From: Actinophytocola oryzae
GTDB lineage: Bacteria > Actinomycetota > Actinomycetes > Mycobacteriales > Pseudonocardiaceae
DNA length: 64,000 bases
Assembly: GCF_004364325.1 (NCBI RefSeq)
Contig: NZ_SOCP01000010.1
Location: forward strand, 186,001-250,000
Reading direction: 5' to 3'
Numbering within the stretch: the first letter of the stretch is position 1; each line of letters opens with the position of its first letter. Positions 35,365-43,962 of this stretch are shown here, piece after piece. The notes beneath the pieces are model-generated. The model saw only the letters and a list, made by a program, of their open reading frames with translations. It was not told the DNA's origin and did not search any database. The translations under genes and the position numbers were made by a program.

Positions 35365-36708
35365 GTGACTGCTTCGCAATCCTCTTCCGCTGACCCTGGC
35401 GACCAGCGCCGGACATATGTCCTGGACACCTCAGTGCTGCTCTCCGACCCGTGGGCCATGTCCCGGTTCGACGAGCACGCGGTGGTGCTGCCGCTCGTCG
35501 TCATCAACGAGTTGGAGGGCAAGCGGCATCACCCCGAGCTTGGCTGGTTCGCCAGGGAGGCGCTTCGGTTACTGGATGACCTGCGGAAACGTCACGGGCG
35601 GCTCGACTCGCCGGTCCCGTTGGGCATCTCCGGCGGCACGTTGCACGTCGAGTTGAACCACTCCGACCCGGCGGTCCTGCCGTCGGGTTTCCGCACCGAC
35701 ACGAACGACGCCAGGATCCTGGCGTGCGCGTTGAACATGGCCGCGCACACGGCCAATGTGACGTTGATCACCAAGGATATGCCGCTGCGGATCAAGGCCG
35801 CGTCGGTTGGCCTCGAGGTCGACGAGTACCGCGCCCACGAGGTCACCCCGTCCGGCTGGACCGGCATGGTCGACCTCGAGGTCAGCACCGAGGTGCTCGA
35901 CTCGCTCTACCGGGACGGCGTGGCCGAGCTGGCCGAGTTCGGGGTCCAGTCGCCAGGCGACTTCCCGACCAACACCGGCCTGCGGCTGCTGTCGTCGTCC
36001 GCGAGCGCGCTCGGCAGGGTGACGAGTGACAAGCAGGTGCGGCTCGTGCGTGGCGACCGTGAGGCGTTCGGCCTCCACGGGCGTTCCGCGGAGCAGCGGG
36101 TCGCGCTCGACCTCCTGCTCGACCCCGACGTCGGGATCGTCTCGCTCGGTGGGCGGGCAGGCACCGGCAAGTCGGCGCTCGCGCTGTGCGCGGGGCTCGA
36201 GGCCGTGATGGAGCGCAACCTCCACCGCAAGGTCGTCGTGTTCCGGCCGGTGTACGCGGTGGGCGGTCAGGACCTCGGCTACCTGCCGGGGTCCGAGAGC
36301 GAGAAGATGGCGCCGTGGGCGCAGGCCGTCTTCGACACTCTCGGTGCGCTCGTCAGCCAGCCGGTGATCGACGAGGTCCTCGATCGAGGGATGCTCGAGG
36401 TGCTGCCGCTGACCCACATCCGAGGCCGGTCGCTCCACGACTCGTTCGTGATCGTGGACGAGGCACAGTCGCTGGAGCGCAACGTGCTCCTGACGGTGCT
36501 CTCGCGGCTCGGCGCCGGGTCGCGGGTCGTGCTCACCCACGACGTCGCGCAGCGGGACAACCTCCGCGTCGGCCGCTACGACGGCGTGGCGGCGGTCATC
36601 GAGAAGCTGAAGGGCCACCCGCTCTTCGCGCACGTGACGCTGACCAGGTCCGAGCGGTCGCCGATCGCCGCACTCGTGACGGAGATGCTCGAAGACCACG
36701 GCGCCTGA
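35365..36708 (+). CDS. phoH2: PhoH2: PIN-domain RNase fused to PhoH ATPase
   Basis: A 447-residue fusion. The N-terminal PIN domain (about 15-160) has the acidic residues in YVLDTSVLL, NELEGKR and RTDTNDARIL. The C-terminal PhoH domain (about 235-440) has Walker A GRAGTGKSAL and Walker B FVIVDEAQSL. PhoH2 proteins of mycobacteria are RNA helicase/RNases acting with a small upstream antitoxin (PhoAT). GAGGAG sits 5 nt before GTG 35365; a frame-compatible GTG at 35272 lies in weakly coding sequence. It is equivalent to Rv1095. Confidence 0.92.
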   Translation: MTASQSSSADPGDQRRTYVLDTSVLLSDPWAMSRFDEHAVVLPLVVINELEGKRHHPELGWFAREALRLLDDLRKRHGRLDSPVPLGISGGTLHVELNHSDPAVLPSGFRTDTNDARILACALNMAAHTANVTLITKDMPLRIKAASVGLEVDEYRAHEVTPSGWTGMVDLEVSTEVLDSLYRDGVAELAEFGVQSPGDFPTNTGLRLLSSSASALGRVTSDKQVRLVRGDREAFGLHGRSAEQRVALDLLLDPDVGIVSLGGRAGTGKSALALCAGLEAVMERNLHRKVVVFRPVYAVGGQDLGYLPGSESEKMAPWAQAVFDTLGALVSQPVIDEVLDRGMLEVLPLTHIRGRSLHDSFVIVDEAQSLERNVLLTVLSRLGAGSRVVLTHDVAQRDNLRVGRYDGVAAVIEKLKGHPLFAHVTLTRSERSPIAALVTEMLEDHGA

Positions 36709-36796
36709 CCCCTTCCGCTCAACGGTGAGCGGGACGGACCAAGGGACGGGGTAGGGAAAACCCCCGGTTGGTTTCGGGAGCTTCCCTGATGGTTTG

Positions 36797-36818
36797 ACGG
36801 TCTCGCGGACGAGACCGT
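36797..36818 (+). promoter_or_regulatory. Perfect hairpin directly upstream of the DUF998 gene
   Basis: ACGGTCTCG-CGGA-CGAGACCGT is a perfect 9-bp inverted repeat with a 4-nt loop that ends 6 nt before the ATG. It could be an operator or an mRNA hairpin covering the ribosome-binding region. TTGACG at 36794-36799 partly overlaps it. Confidence 0.45.
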
Positions 36819-36824
36819 TGAGCC

Positions 36825-37505
36825 ATGGCAAACCTGGTCCTCACAGCACGCTCGGCGCCGGTCCGCGGCATGGTTCTTCCCACGCCGCGGCCGGCGCCGA
36901 TCGGGGTCTTCCTCGGTGCGGTGGGTCTGGTGTTCGCCGCGTTGCTCATGGGCGGGTTGAACATCGTCGCCGCGGGCCGGATGAACCCGCTCGACACCAC
37001 CATGTCCGACTACGTCTTCGTGCCGGGCGCCGGCTGGATGTTCCCCGCGTCGCTGCTCGCGATGTGCGTGGCAGGCGCCGGTGTCGGCGTTGGCCTGTGG
37101 GCCAGGGGTTTGCTGACCGGCGTGCTGCCGAAGCTGTCGCTTTCGCTTGCGATCCTCGGACTCCTGCTCGCCGCCGCCTTCCGGACCGACCCCGGCGACG
37201 CGTCGGTGTCGATGTCCGCGCAGATCCACCGGTACGCGGCGGGTGTCGTGTTCTTCTGCGTGCCCATCACGGCTTTCCTCGTGGCACGGCGGGTCGCCGC
37301 CCGGCGGTCGCTGTACGTCGGCGTCGTGGTCTCGTCGGTGCTGCTCGTGGTGTTCCTGACCTGCCACCTCGGGCCGATGCCCGACGTGCTCGGTGACCTG
37401 AGTGGACTGCTGCAGCGGATGCTGTTCGCCGCGGAGCTGGTGGTGCTCGGCCAGCTGGTGCGGGTGATCAACCGACCGTCCTACGAGTACGCGCTCGCCG
37501 CGTAG
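36825..37505 (+). CDS. DUF998 membrane protein
   Basis: A 226-residue integral membrane protein with six hydrophobic segments. The pattern NPLDTTMSDYVF, FRTDPGDASVSMSAQIHRYAAG and the C-terminal GLLQRMLFAAELVVLG matches DUF998 proteins, where the Asp and His lie at helix ends. Function is unknown. It converges on guaB1 with only a 1-nt gap. A perfect hairpin abuts its start. Confidence 0.8.
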   Translation: MANLVLTARSAPVRGMVLPTPRPAPIGVFLGAVGLVFAALLMGGLNIVAAGRMNPLDTTMSDYVFVPGAGWMFPASLLAMCVAGAGVGVGLWARGLLTGVLPKLSLSLAILGLLLAAAFRTDPGDASVSMSAQIHRYAAGVVFFCVPITAFLVARRVAARRSLYVGVVVSSVLLVVFLTCHLGPMPDVLGDLSGLLQRMLFAAELVVLGQLVRVINRPSYEYALAA

Positions 37506-37506
37506 G

Positions 37507-38964
37507 TCACCAGCCGTGGGGTCGGGGGGCGCCTTCCGCGAACCCCGACGCCGACTGGATACCGACGACCGCCTTCGCGTGGAACTCCTCCAGTGTGGAC
37601 GCGCCGGTGTAGGTGGCGGCCGAGCGGACACCGGAGCAGATGGCGTCCAGCAGGTCCTCGACGCTCGGGGCGGCCGGGTCCAGGCGCATGCGGGACGTGG
37701 AGATGCCCTCCTCGAACAGGGCCTTGCGGGCGCGGTCGAAGGCGCCCTCGCCACGGGTCCGCGCGGTGACGGCCCGCTTCGACGCCATGCCGAAGGACTC
37801 CTTGTACGCCCGGCCCTGCTCGTCGCGCAGCAGGTCGCCCGGTGACTCGTACGTGCCAGCGAACCAGGAGCCGACCATCACGCTCGACGCGCCCGCGGCC
37901 AGGGCCAGCGCGACGTCGCGGGGGTGGCGGACACCGCCGTCGGCCCACACGCGGGCGCCCAGCTCGCGGGCCGCGGTGGCGCACTCGAGCACGGCCGAGA
38001 ACTGCGGCCTGCCCACGCCGGTCATCATGCGGGTCGTGCACATGGCGCCGGGGCCGACGCCGACCTTCACCACGTCCGCGCCCGCCTCGACCAGGTCACG
38101 CGTGCCCTCGGCGGTGACGACGTTGCCCGCCGCGATCGTGACGTGCCGCTCGCTCACCGCGTCGGCCGCGGCGCGGATGGCCCTCAGCCCGGTGATCATC
38201 TTCTCCTGGTGGCCGTGGGCGGTGTCCACGACGAGCGTGTCCACCTCGGCCTCGAGCAGGGCGGTGGTCTTGGCCGCGACATCGCCGTTCACGCCCACCG
38301 CGGCGGCCACCCGCAGGCGGCCCTTGTCGTCGAGGGCCGGGCGGTACAGCTCGGCCCGCAGCGCGCCGACCTCGGTGAGCACGCCGGCCAGGCGGCCCTC
38401 CTCGTCGACGCCGAGTGCCACGCGGGCGGTGCGACCGCCGTGGAGCCGGTCGAACACGTCCCGGGGAGCGGCCGTGAGCGGCATGGTCAGGATGGCCGGG
38501 TCCGCCACCTCGCCGAGCCGCGTGAACCGGTCGACACCCACACAGGCCGCCTCGTTGACGACCCCGACGGGGTGCCCGTCGGCGTCGACGATGACGACCG
38601 CGTCGTGGGCCCGCTTCGGCAGCAGGTTCAGCGCGTCGGCCACGGCGTCGCCCGCGGTCAGGACCAGTGGGGTGTCCCACACGACGTGCCGTGACTTGAC
38701 CCACGCGACGATCTCCCGCACCGCGGCCGGGTCGACGTCCTGGGGCAGCACGACCAGCCCGCCACGGCGTGCCATGGTCTCGGCCATCCGCCGCCCCGCG
38801 ACGGCCGTCATGTTGGCCACGACGACGGGAATGGTGGCACCGGTCCCGTCCGAGGTGGCCAGGTCGACGTCGAACCGGGACGCCACCGCCGAGCGGTTGG
38901 GCATCAGGAAGACGTCGTCGTAGGTCAGGTCGTACACGGGAGGCGTGTCGGTGTGGAAGCGCAC
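37507..38964 (-). CDS. guaB1: GuaB1-type IMPDH-related protein, probable GMP reductase
   Basis: A 485-residue TIM-barrel enzyme of the IMP dehydrogenase/GMP reductase family, with a CBS pair (about 100-215) inserted in the barrel. The catalytic Cys loop is GPGAMCTTRMMTGVG near residue 308, and GGVRHPRDVALALAAGA near 345 is the phosphate-binding part. GuaB1 proteins of actinobacteria have been reported to act as GMP reductase, not IMPDH; assignment here is by similarity. GTG 38964 is preceded by TACGCT at 8 nt (38973-38978), a leaderless-type arrangement. Confidence 0.88.
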   Translation of the reverse strand: MRFHTDTPPVYDLTYDDVFLMPNRSAVASRFDVDLATSDGTGATIPVVVANMTAVAGRRMAETMARRGGLVVLPQDVDPAAVREIVAWVKSRHVVWDTPLVLTAGDAVADALNLLPKRAHDAVVIVDADGHPVGVVNEAACVGVDRFTRLGEVADPAILTMPLTAAPRDVFDRLHGGRTARVALGVDEEGRLAGVLTEVGALRAELYRPALDDKGRLRVAAAVGVNGDVAAKTTALLEAEVDTLVVDTAHGHQEKMITGLRAIRAAADAVSERHVTIAAGNVVTAEGTRDLVEAGADVVKVGVGPGAMCTTRMMTGVGRPQFSAVLECATAARELGARVWADGGVRHPRDVALALAAGASSVMVGSWFAGTYESPGDLLRDEQGRAYKESFGMASKRAVTARTRGEGAFDRARKALFEEGISTSRMRLDPAAPSVEDLLDAICSGVRSAATYTGASTLEEFHAKAVVGIQSASGFAEGAPRPHGW

Positions 38965-38979
38965 GTCTGCACAGCGTAC

Positions 38980-40488
38980 CTAGCTCCGGCCGGGAAGCAT
39001 GGCCCGCACGGTGTCGATCGTGTCCGCGTCGGGGGGCTCCTTGTCCGGCCGGTAGCGGACCACGCGTGCGAACCGCAGCGCGACACCACCCGCGTACCGG
39101 GTGCTGACCTGCACCCCGTCGAGTGCGATCTCCACCACCAGGTGTGGTTTCAGGTACACCGTCCAGTCGTCTCGATGGTCCTCGTACTTGGGGAACTCAC
39201 TGGTCTGCCAGGCCAGCAGCTCGTCGGTCAGGCCCTTGAACGTCTTGCCCACCATGACCGGCGGGCCGCCGTCCGGGTCGCGGGCGCCCAGGTGGAGGTT
39301 CGACAGGCTGCCCGTGCGCCTGCCGTGGCCCCACTCGGCGGCCAGCACCACCAGGTCGAGCGTGTGCACCGGCTTGACCTTGCGCCACGACTTGCCCCGC
39401 CGCCCCGCCTGGTAGGTCGAGTCGAGGGTCTTGACCACGACCCCCTCGTGCCCGTGGCGCAGGGCGTCGGCCAGCAACTGGTCGGCCTCCTCCTGCGTCG
39501 GCTCCAGCGCGCCCGGGATCACCAGGTCGCCCACCGCCTCGTGGAGGGCGGCGTTGCGCTCCCGCAGCGGTGCGTCGATCAGGTCGGTGCCGTCCAGGTG
39601 CACGCAGTCGAAGAAGTACGGCCGCAGCAGCAGCTCCCGCTCGCTCGTCGCGCCGAAGCGGCTCATCGTCTCCTGGAACGGCCGTGGTCTGCCGTCGTCG
39701 GTCAGGGCAAGGGTCTCGCCGTCCAGAACCGCCTGACGGGCGGGCAGGTTCCGGACCAGCGCCACCAGCTCCGGTACCGCGGCGGTGATCTCCCGCAGGG
39801 TGCGCGTGTACACGTGGACGTCGTCGCCGTCCTTGTGCACCTGGATGCGGGCGCCGTCGAGCTTGTACTCGACCACGCTCGGGCCGCCGGCCAGCGCCTC
39901 CTCGAGGTTCTCGGCCGGGGAGGCCAGCATCGGCCGGATGGGACGGCCGAGCTGGAGCCCGAACGTGTTCAGGGCCGCCGCGCCGCCGGTCATGGCGGCC
40001 TCGGCGGTGTCGGGTAACTGCCCGGAGAGCATGAACGCGCGGCGGACGGTCTCCTTGTCGACCTCGGCCGCCTTGGCGATGGCGTCGAGCATGACGCCCT
40101 CGAGCGCGCCCTGCCGCAGCTCGCCGGCGACCAGGCGTAGGAGGAAGTCCTGTTCGGGCTTCGTGGCCTTGCCGAACAGGGCGCCGAGTAACTCCGTTCG
40201 CCGCGTGGCCGAGCCCTTTCCGCTGGTCACGGCCACCTCGTCGAAGGTCCGGTCCACCTCGGCGACGGTGAGGGACGGCTCGTCGGCCGGCGCGGTCCGC
40301 AGGCTGAGCAGCGTGCGCCAGCCGGCCCCGATGCGGCCCTGGAGCGTCGTGCCGGCGAGGAACGCCACGACGGCCCGCACCTGACCGCCGGCACGGCGGA
40401 TCAGGTCGGCCAGGGCGTCCACCTTGGCCAACCGGGATCGGGTCGCGGAAACCACCGAGGAGGTGGCAACCACGTCGTTCATCAGCAC
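38980..40488 (-). CDS. ligB: ATP-dependent DNA ligase (LigB)
   Basis: A 502-residue ligase. The adenylation Lys lies in VEYKLDGARIQ near residue 211. Downstream nucleotidyltransferase motifs are visible (VYTRTLREIT, AVLDGE, GHEGVVVKTLDS near 360, KSWRKVKP), and an OB domain follows. The N-terminal DNA-binding domain covers about 1-180. I start at GTG 40488, giving MLMNDVVATSS, which parallels the M. tuberculosis LigB N-terminus; ATG 40500 and 40482 are in frame. The start lies 7 nt after the -10 of a damage-type promoter. It seals nicks in repair as an addition to the NAD-dependent ligase. Confidence 0.9.
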   Translation of the reverse strand: MLMNDVVATSSVVSATRSRLAKVDALADLIRRAGGQVRAVVAFLAGTTLQGRIGAGWRTLLSLRTAPADEPSLTVAEVDRTFDEVAVTSGKGSATRRTELLGALFGKATKPEQDFLLRLVAGELRQGALEGVMLDAIAKAAEVDKETVRRAFMLSGQLPDTAEAAMTGGAAALNTFGLQLGRPIRPMLASPAENLEEALAGGPSVVEYKLDGARIQVHKDGDDVHVYTRTLREITAAVPELVALVRNLPARQAVLDGETLALTDDGRPRPFQETMSRFGATSERELLLRPYFFDCVHLDGTDLIDAPLRERNAALHEAVGDLVIPGALEPTQEEADQLLADALRHGHEGVVVKTLDSTYQAGRRGKSWRKVKPVHTLDLVVLAAEWGHGRRTGSLSNLHLGARDPDGGPPVMVGKTFKGLTDELLAWQTSEFPKYEDHRDDWTVYLKPHLVVEIALDGVQVSTRYAGGVALRFARVVRYRPDKEPPDADTIDTVRAMLPGRS

Positions 40489-40518
40489 GTCAGCCATCAT
40501 GCACCCGACCACCGACAA
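40489..40518 (-). promoter_or_regulatory. PafBC-type (RecA-independent) DNA-damage promoter of ligB
   Basis: On the minus strand TTGTCGGTG (40518-40510) is followed by 8 nt, then CATGAT (40501-40496), 7 nt, and the GTG start. The known mycobacterial consensus is TTGTCRGTG-N8-TANNNT, so only the first base of the -10 deviates. The spacing implies a leaderless mRNA. Confidence 0.75.
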
Positions 40519-40634
40519 TTTCAGGAGACGATCTGCCGGCACTCGCGGTGCCGACCGTCCGGGCGAGAGTGAAGCGTTGACCTTGACCGAAGGGGAAGGC
40601 ACAGGCTGACGGAGTCCAGAACGAGGGAGGGACC

Positions 40635-41657
40635 GTGGCACTGCTCACCATCGGCGAGTTCGCCAGGGCGTCCCGGTTGTCGGCCAAGGCGTTGCGGCTC
40701 TACGACGAGCTGGGTCTGCTCAGGCCCGCCGTCGTCGATCCCGGCAACGGGTACCGGCGGTACGCACCCGAGCAGCTCGACCAGGCCCGGCTCGTGGCCT
40801 GGTTGCGGCGGGTCGGCATGCCGCTCGCCGAGATCACCACGGTGGTCGGGCTGCCCGCGGGTGAGGCCGCCGAGGCGGTCCGGCGCTACTGGGAGCGTGT
40901 CGAGGCCGACACGGACGCCAAGCGGCAGCTCGCGGCCGACCTCGTCGAGTATCTGTCCGGAAAGGACTCCGCCATGTCCGCAGCACTCGCCGTCGAGTAC
41001 GCCGTTCGCACCGACCGAGGGCTCGTCAGGCCCGCCAACCAGGACCACGTCTACGCGGGCGAACAGCTCCTCGCCGTCGCCGACGGGTTCGGGGACAAGG
41101 GATACGCCGCCAGCCAGGCCGCGATCGCGGCGCTCGGGCAGGTCGGGGTGGGGGATCTGCTCAACGCCATGGACGACGCCGCCCGGCTCGCCGGGGAGGC
41201 CGTCCGCGACATGGACGGCAGCGGCACCACGCTGACCGCCCTCCTGTGGTCCGGGTCGCGGCTCGGTCTCGTGCACATCGGGGACTCGCGGGCCTACCTG
41301 CTCAGGGACGGCGAGCTGTTCCAGATCACCCACGACGACACGCTGGTCCAGGCCATGGTGGACGAAGGGAAGCTCACCGAGGCCGAGGTCGCCTCCCATC
41401 CCGACACCATGCTGCTCTCCAGGGCACTGACCGGCGCGGACGAGACCCCCGGGGTCGAGGTCAGGGACGGGCGCGCGGGTGACCGGTACCTCCTGTCCTC
41501 CGACGGGCTGCACCGCGTCGTCGACGTCGACACCATCAAGGACGTGCTGGCGAACGAGGAGCCGCAGCAGGCCGTCGACCGGCTCGTCGCGCTCGCGAAC
41601 GCCGAGGGCGGGCCGGACAACGTCAGCTGCGTCGTCGCGCACGTCATCGCGCGATAG
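40635..41657 (+). CDS. MerR-type regulator fused to a PP2C-like phosphatase
   Basis: A 340-residue fusion. Residues 1-75 form a MerR winged helix (LTIGEFARASRLSAKALRLYDELGLLRP...GYRRYAPEQ), followed by a short coiled coil. Residues about 115-340 form a PP2C domain with RTDRGLVRPANQDH, VADGFGDKG, GSGTTLTALL, HIGDSRAYLL, LLSSDGL and GGPDNVSC, so the metal-binding Asp residues are kept. It may dephosphorylate a Ser/Thr phosphoprotein or couple phosphatase state to transcription. GGGAGGG precedes GTG 40635. Its 3' end overlaps mocR by 14 bp, convergent. Confidence 0.87.
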   Translation: MALLTIGEFARASRLSAKALRLYDELGLLRPAVVDPGNGYRRYAPEQLDQARLVAWLRRVGMPLAEITTVVGLPAGEAAEAVRRYWERVEADTDAKRQLAADLVEYLSGKDSAMSAALAVEYAVRTDRGLVRPANQDHVYAGEQLLAVADGFGDKGYAASQAAIAALGQVGVGDLLNAMDDAARLAGEAVRDMDGSGTTLTALLWSGSRLGLVHIGDSRAYLLRDGELFQITHDDTLVQAMVDEGKLTEAEVASHPDTMLLSRALTGADETPGVEVRDGRAGDRYLLSSDGLHRVVDVDTIKDVLANEEPQQAVDRLVALANAEGGPDNVSCVVAHVIAR

Positions 41658-43014
41658 CGGCGATCTCCCCCACCGCGTCCCGCAACCGGTCGGGGGTGGT
41701 GGCCGCGTAGCCGAGCACGAGGCCGGGGTGCGTGCCGAGTCTGGTGTACCCGGAGAGGGCGGGTGCGTTGATGCCCGCGTCCGCCAACCGTTGGGAGACA
41801 ACGGAGTCGGACACGCCGTCCGGCAGGCGCAGCACCACGTGCAGGCCCGCCGCCACCCCGATCGGTCGCCACTCGGGCAGGAACGAGGAAACCGCCGTCA
41901 GGAGCGCGTCCCTGCGACGGCGGTACGAGGCGCGGGCGCGGCGGAGGTGACGGTCGTACCCGCCGCCCCGCAGTAGCCGCGCGAACGCCGCCTGCGGCAG
42001 TGGCGAGCACCCCAGGTCCGTCAAGTGCTTGCGCCGCACCGTGTTCTGGTACAACGCGGGCGGGAGCGCCAGCCAGCCCAACCGCAGCGCGGGTGCGAGC
42101 GTCTTGCTCACGCTCCCCAGGTACACCACCCTTGTGGGGTCCATCGCCTGCATGGCACGCAGTGCGGGCCGGTCGTAGCGGTGCTCGGCGTCGTAGTCGT
42201 CCTCGATCACCACGCCGTCGCACGCCCGCGCCCACTCGAGCAACGCGTGGCGTCGCGCCGGATGCAGCGCGACGCCCAGCGGGAACTGGTGTGCGGCCGT
42301 CACCACCACGGCTCGGACCTCGGGAGGGATCGCCGACACCACGAGCCCGTCGCCGTCCACCGGCACCGGTGCGGGTCGCAAACCGTGTTCCCCCAACAGT
42401 TCCAGCTGACCCGGATGGCCGGGGTCCTCCACGCCGATCGTCGTGTGGCCGTGTGCGCGCAGGACGGCCGCCAGCAGCGAAAGGCCCTCCGCGCCGCCGT
42501 GTGTGATCACGAGGTCCGTCGCCGAGACCGCGCGAACCCGTCCCAGGTAGGCGGAAAGCTCCGACCGCAGCTCCGCGAGGCCCGCCGGGTCCGGGTACCC
42601 CAACGCCTCGTCCGGCAGCTCGGCCAGTGCGGACCGTGTCGCCGCGACCCACTCGGCCCGAGGGAACTCACCCAGCGCCGGCACACCGGGCCGCAGGTCG
42701 AACCGCCATGGCGTGGCCTGCGCAGCAGGAGCGGCCGAGGCCACCGGGCCGCCGAGCGACGACGCCACCGACGTGCCGGAGCCGCGCCGAGCCGTCAGGT
42801 AGCCCTCGGCGGTGAGCTGGCCGTACGCGGCCGTCACCGTCCCGCGTGCCACACCGAGCTGCGCGGCCAGGTCCCGGCTCGACGGCAGCCGCAGGCCGGG
42901 CGCTAGCTGGCCGTCGCGGATGGCCGCGCGCAACGCCGCCTCAACGGACCGGCCCCGGCCACCGCCTGCGGCGGGGAGGAGCAGCTCCCGCAGAGTGGTC
43001 CAGTTGTCAGTCAT
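41644..43014 (-). CDS. MocR-type regulator (GntR domain fused to aminotransferase)
   Basis: A 456-residue MocR protein. The N-terminal GntR winged helix (about 20-85) has GLRLPSSRDLAAQLGVARGTVTAAY, and the C-terminal class I aminotransferase domain has VIEDDYDAEHRY (PLP Asp) and SVSKTLAPALRLGW with the PLP Lys. Such regulators bind PLP and often control a divergent transporter or vitamin B6 genes. Here the divergent neighbour is an EamA exporter 47 nt away, with an 11-bp inverted repeat across both starts. TAAGCT lies 8 nt before ATG 43014. Confidence 0.9.
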   Translation of the reverse strand: MTDNWTTLRELLLPAAGGGRGRSVEAALRAAIRDGQLAPGLRLPSSRDLAAQLGVARGTVTAAYGQLTAEGYLTARRGSGTSVASSLGGPVASAAPAAQATPWRFDLRPGVPALGEFPRAEWVAATRSALAELPDEALGYPDPAGLAELRSELSAYLGRVRAVSATDLVITHGGAEGLSLLAAVLRAHGHTTIGVEDPGHPGQLELLGEHGLRPAPVPVDGDGLVVSAIPPEVRAVVVTAAHQFPLGVALHPARRHALLEWARACDGVVIEDDYDAEHRYDRPALRAMQAMDPTRVVYLGSVSKTLAPALRLGWLALPPALYQNTVRRKHLTDLGCSPLPQAAFARLLRGGGYDRHLRRARASYRRRRDALLTAVSSFLPEWRPIGVAAGLHVVLRLPDGVSDSVVSQRLADAGINAPALSGYTRLGTHPGLVLGYAATTPDRLRDAVGEIAAIAR

Positions 43015-43041
43015 CGAAGTGGAGCTTACGACTGGACCACT
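42994..43041. promoter_or_regulatory. Likely MocR operator: 11-bp perfect inverted repeat
   Basis: AGTGGTCCAGT at 42994-43004, inside the first codons of mocR, and ACTGGACCACT at 43031-43041, before the EamA gene, are perfect inverted copies with centres 37 bp apart. They bracket both promoters. A MocR dimer binding both would repress or switch the divergent pair. Confidence 0.68.
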
Positions 43042-43061
43042 CGACCGGCGAAGGTGTGGTG

Positions 43062-43952
43062 GTGCAACTCGTCACGACCTCGCGGTCCCACGCCGTCGCG
43101 ATGGCCGCCACCGCGACCTCCCTGGTCGGGCTGTCCGTCCCGGTGACCGGCCTGCTCGACGGCTATCCGCTGCTCGCGGGCCAGTCCATCCGCTACGCCA
43201 TCGGCGCCGCCTGCCTGCTCTGCTGGCTCGTCGCCCAGGACCGCCGGGTGCCGGTGCCCGCCGGGAGGGACCTGGTCGGTCTCGGTCTCATGGTCGGCTT
43301 CGGCATGCTCGGCTTCAACGCGGCCATCCTCGTCGGCCAGCGCTACGCCACGCCCGGGTTCATCGCCGCGATGCTCGGCGCGTCGCCGCTGGTCCTCGCC
43401 ATCGTCGCGCCGGCACTGCGTGGCCACCGACCCAACCCGGCGGCGATCCTGGGCGCGGTCACCGTCGGGCTGGGCGTCGTCGTGCTCAGCGGCGGCGGCT
43501 CGTGGCACGGGCCCGGACTGGCATTCGGACTGCTGGTCGTGGTGTGCGAGGCGGCCTTCACGCTCGGTGGGGTGGCGGTCGTGCGGCGGCTCGGTGCGGT
43601 GGGCGCGTCCATGTGGTCCTGTGTGTTCGCCGCGGTCGGCGGGGCCGTGCTGGCGACCGTGAAGGACGGCACCGCGGCCTGGCCGGTGCCCACGCCCGGC
43701 GAGGGGATGGCCATCCTCGTGCTCGGTGTCCTCGTCACGACCGTCGGCTTCGCGTTCTGGTACACCGGTGTATCGGTTCTGGGCGCGGACCGGGCGGGTG
43801 TGCTGACCGGCCTCATGCCGGTCGCCGGTCTCGTCACCGCCGTGCTGCTCGGTCGCCAGCCGCTCACCCTCGTCGCCGCCTGCGGCACCGCGATCGTCGC
43901 GCTCGGCTGTGGAATGGGTCTGGGCAGGGGAGATCGGTCGCCGACTGTGTGA
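43062..43952 (+). CDS. EamA/DMT-family exporter
   Basis: A 296-residue membrane protein with ten predicted helices in two EamA repeats (GYPLLAGQSIRYAIGA in the first, LGADRAGVLTGLMPVAGLVTAVLLG in the second). Such transporters export amino acids or other metabolites. GAAGG 7 nt upstream favours GTG 43062 over GTG 43056/43059. The divergent MocR gene is the likely regulator, which points to a substrate related to amino acids, GABA or pyridoxal; this is inference. Confidence 0.85.
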   Translation: MQLVTTSRSHAVAMAATATSLVGLSVPVTGLLDGYPLLAGQSIRYAIGAACLLCWLVAQDRRVPVPAGRDLVGLGLMVGFGMLGFNAAILVGQRYATPGFIAAMLGASPLVLAIVAPALRGHRPNPAAILGAVTVGLGVVVLSGGGSWHGPGLAFGLLVVVCEAAFTLGGVAVVRRLGAVGASMWSCVFAAVGGAVLATVKDGTAAWPVPTPGEGMAILVLGVLVTTVGFAFWYTGVSVLGADRAGVLTGLMPVAGLVTAVLLGRQPLTLVAACGTAIVALGCGMGLGRGDRSPTV

Positions 43953-43962
43953 CCCTTGACCC

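Noticed and set aside
35569..36831. Minus-strand open frame opposite phoH2
   Set aside because: Shadow of phoH2 with no recognisable domain; PIN and PhoH motifs are all on the plus strand.
37481..38041. Minus-strand open frame within guaB1
   Set aside because: Out-of-frame shadow, Arg/Gly-rich, no ribosome-binding site.
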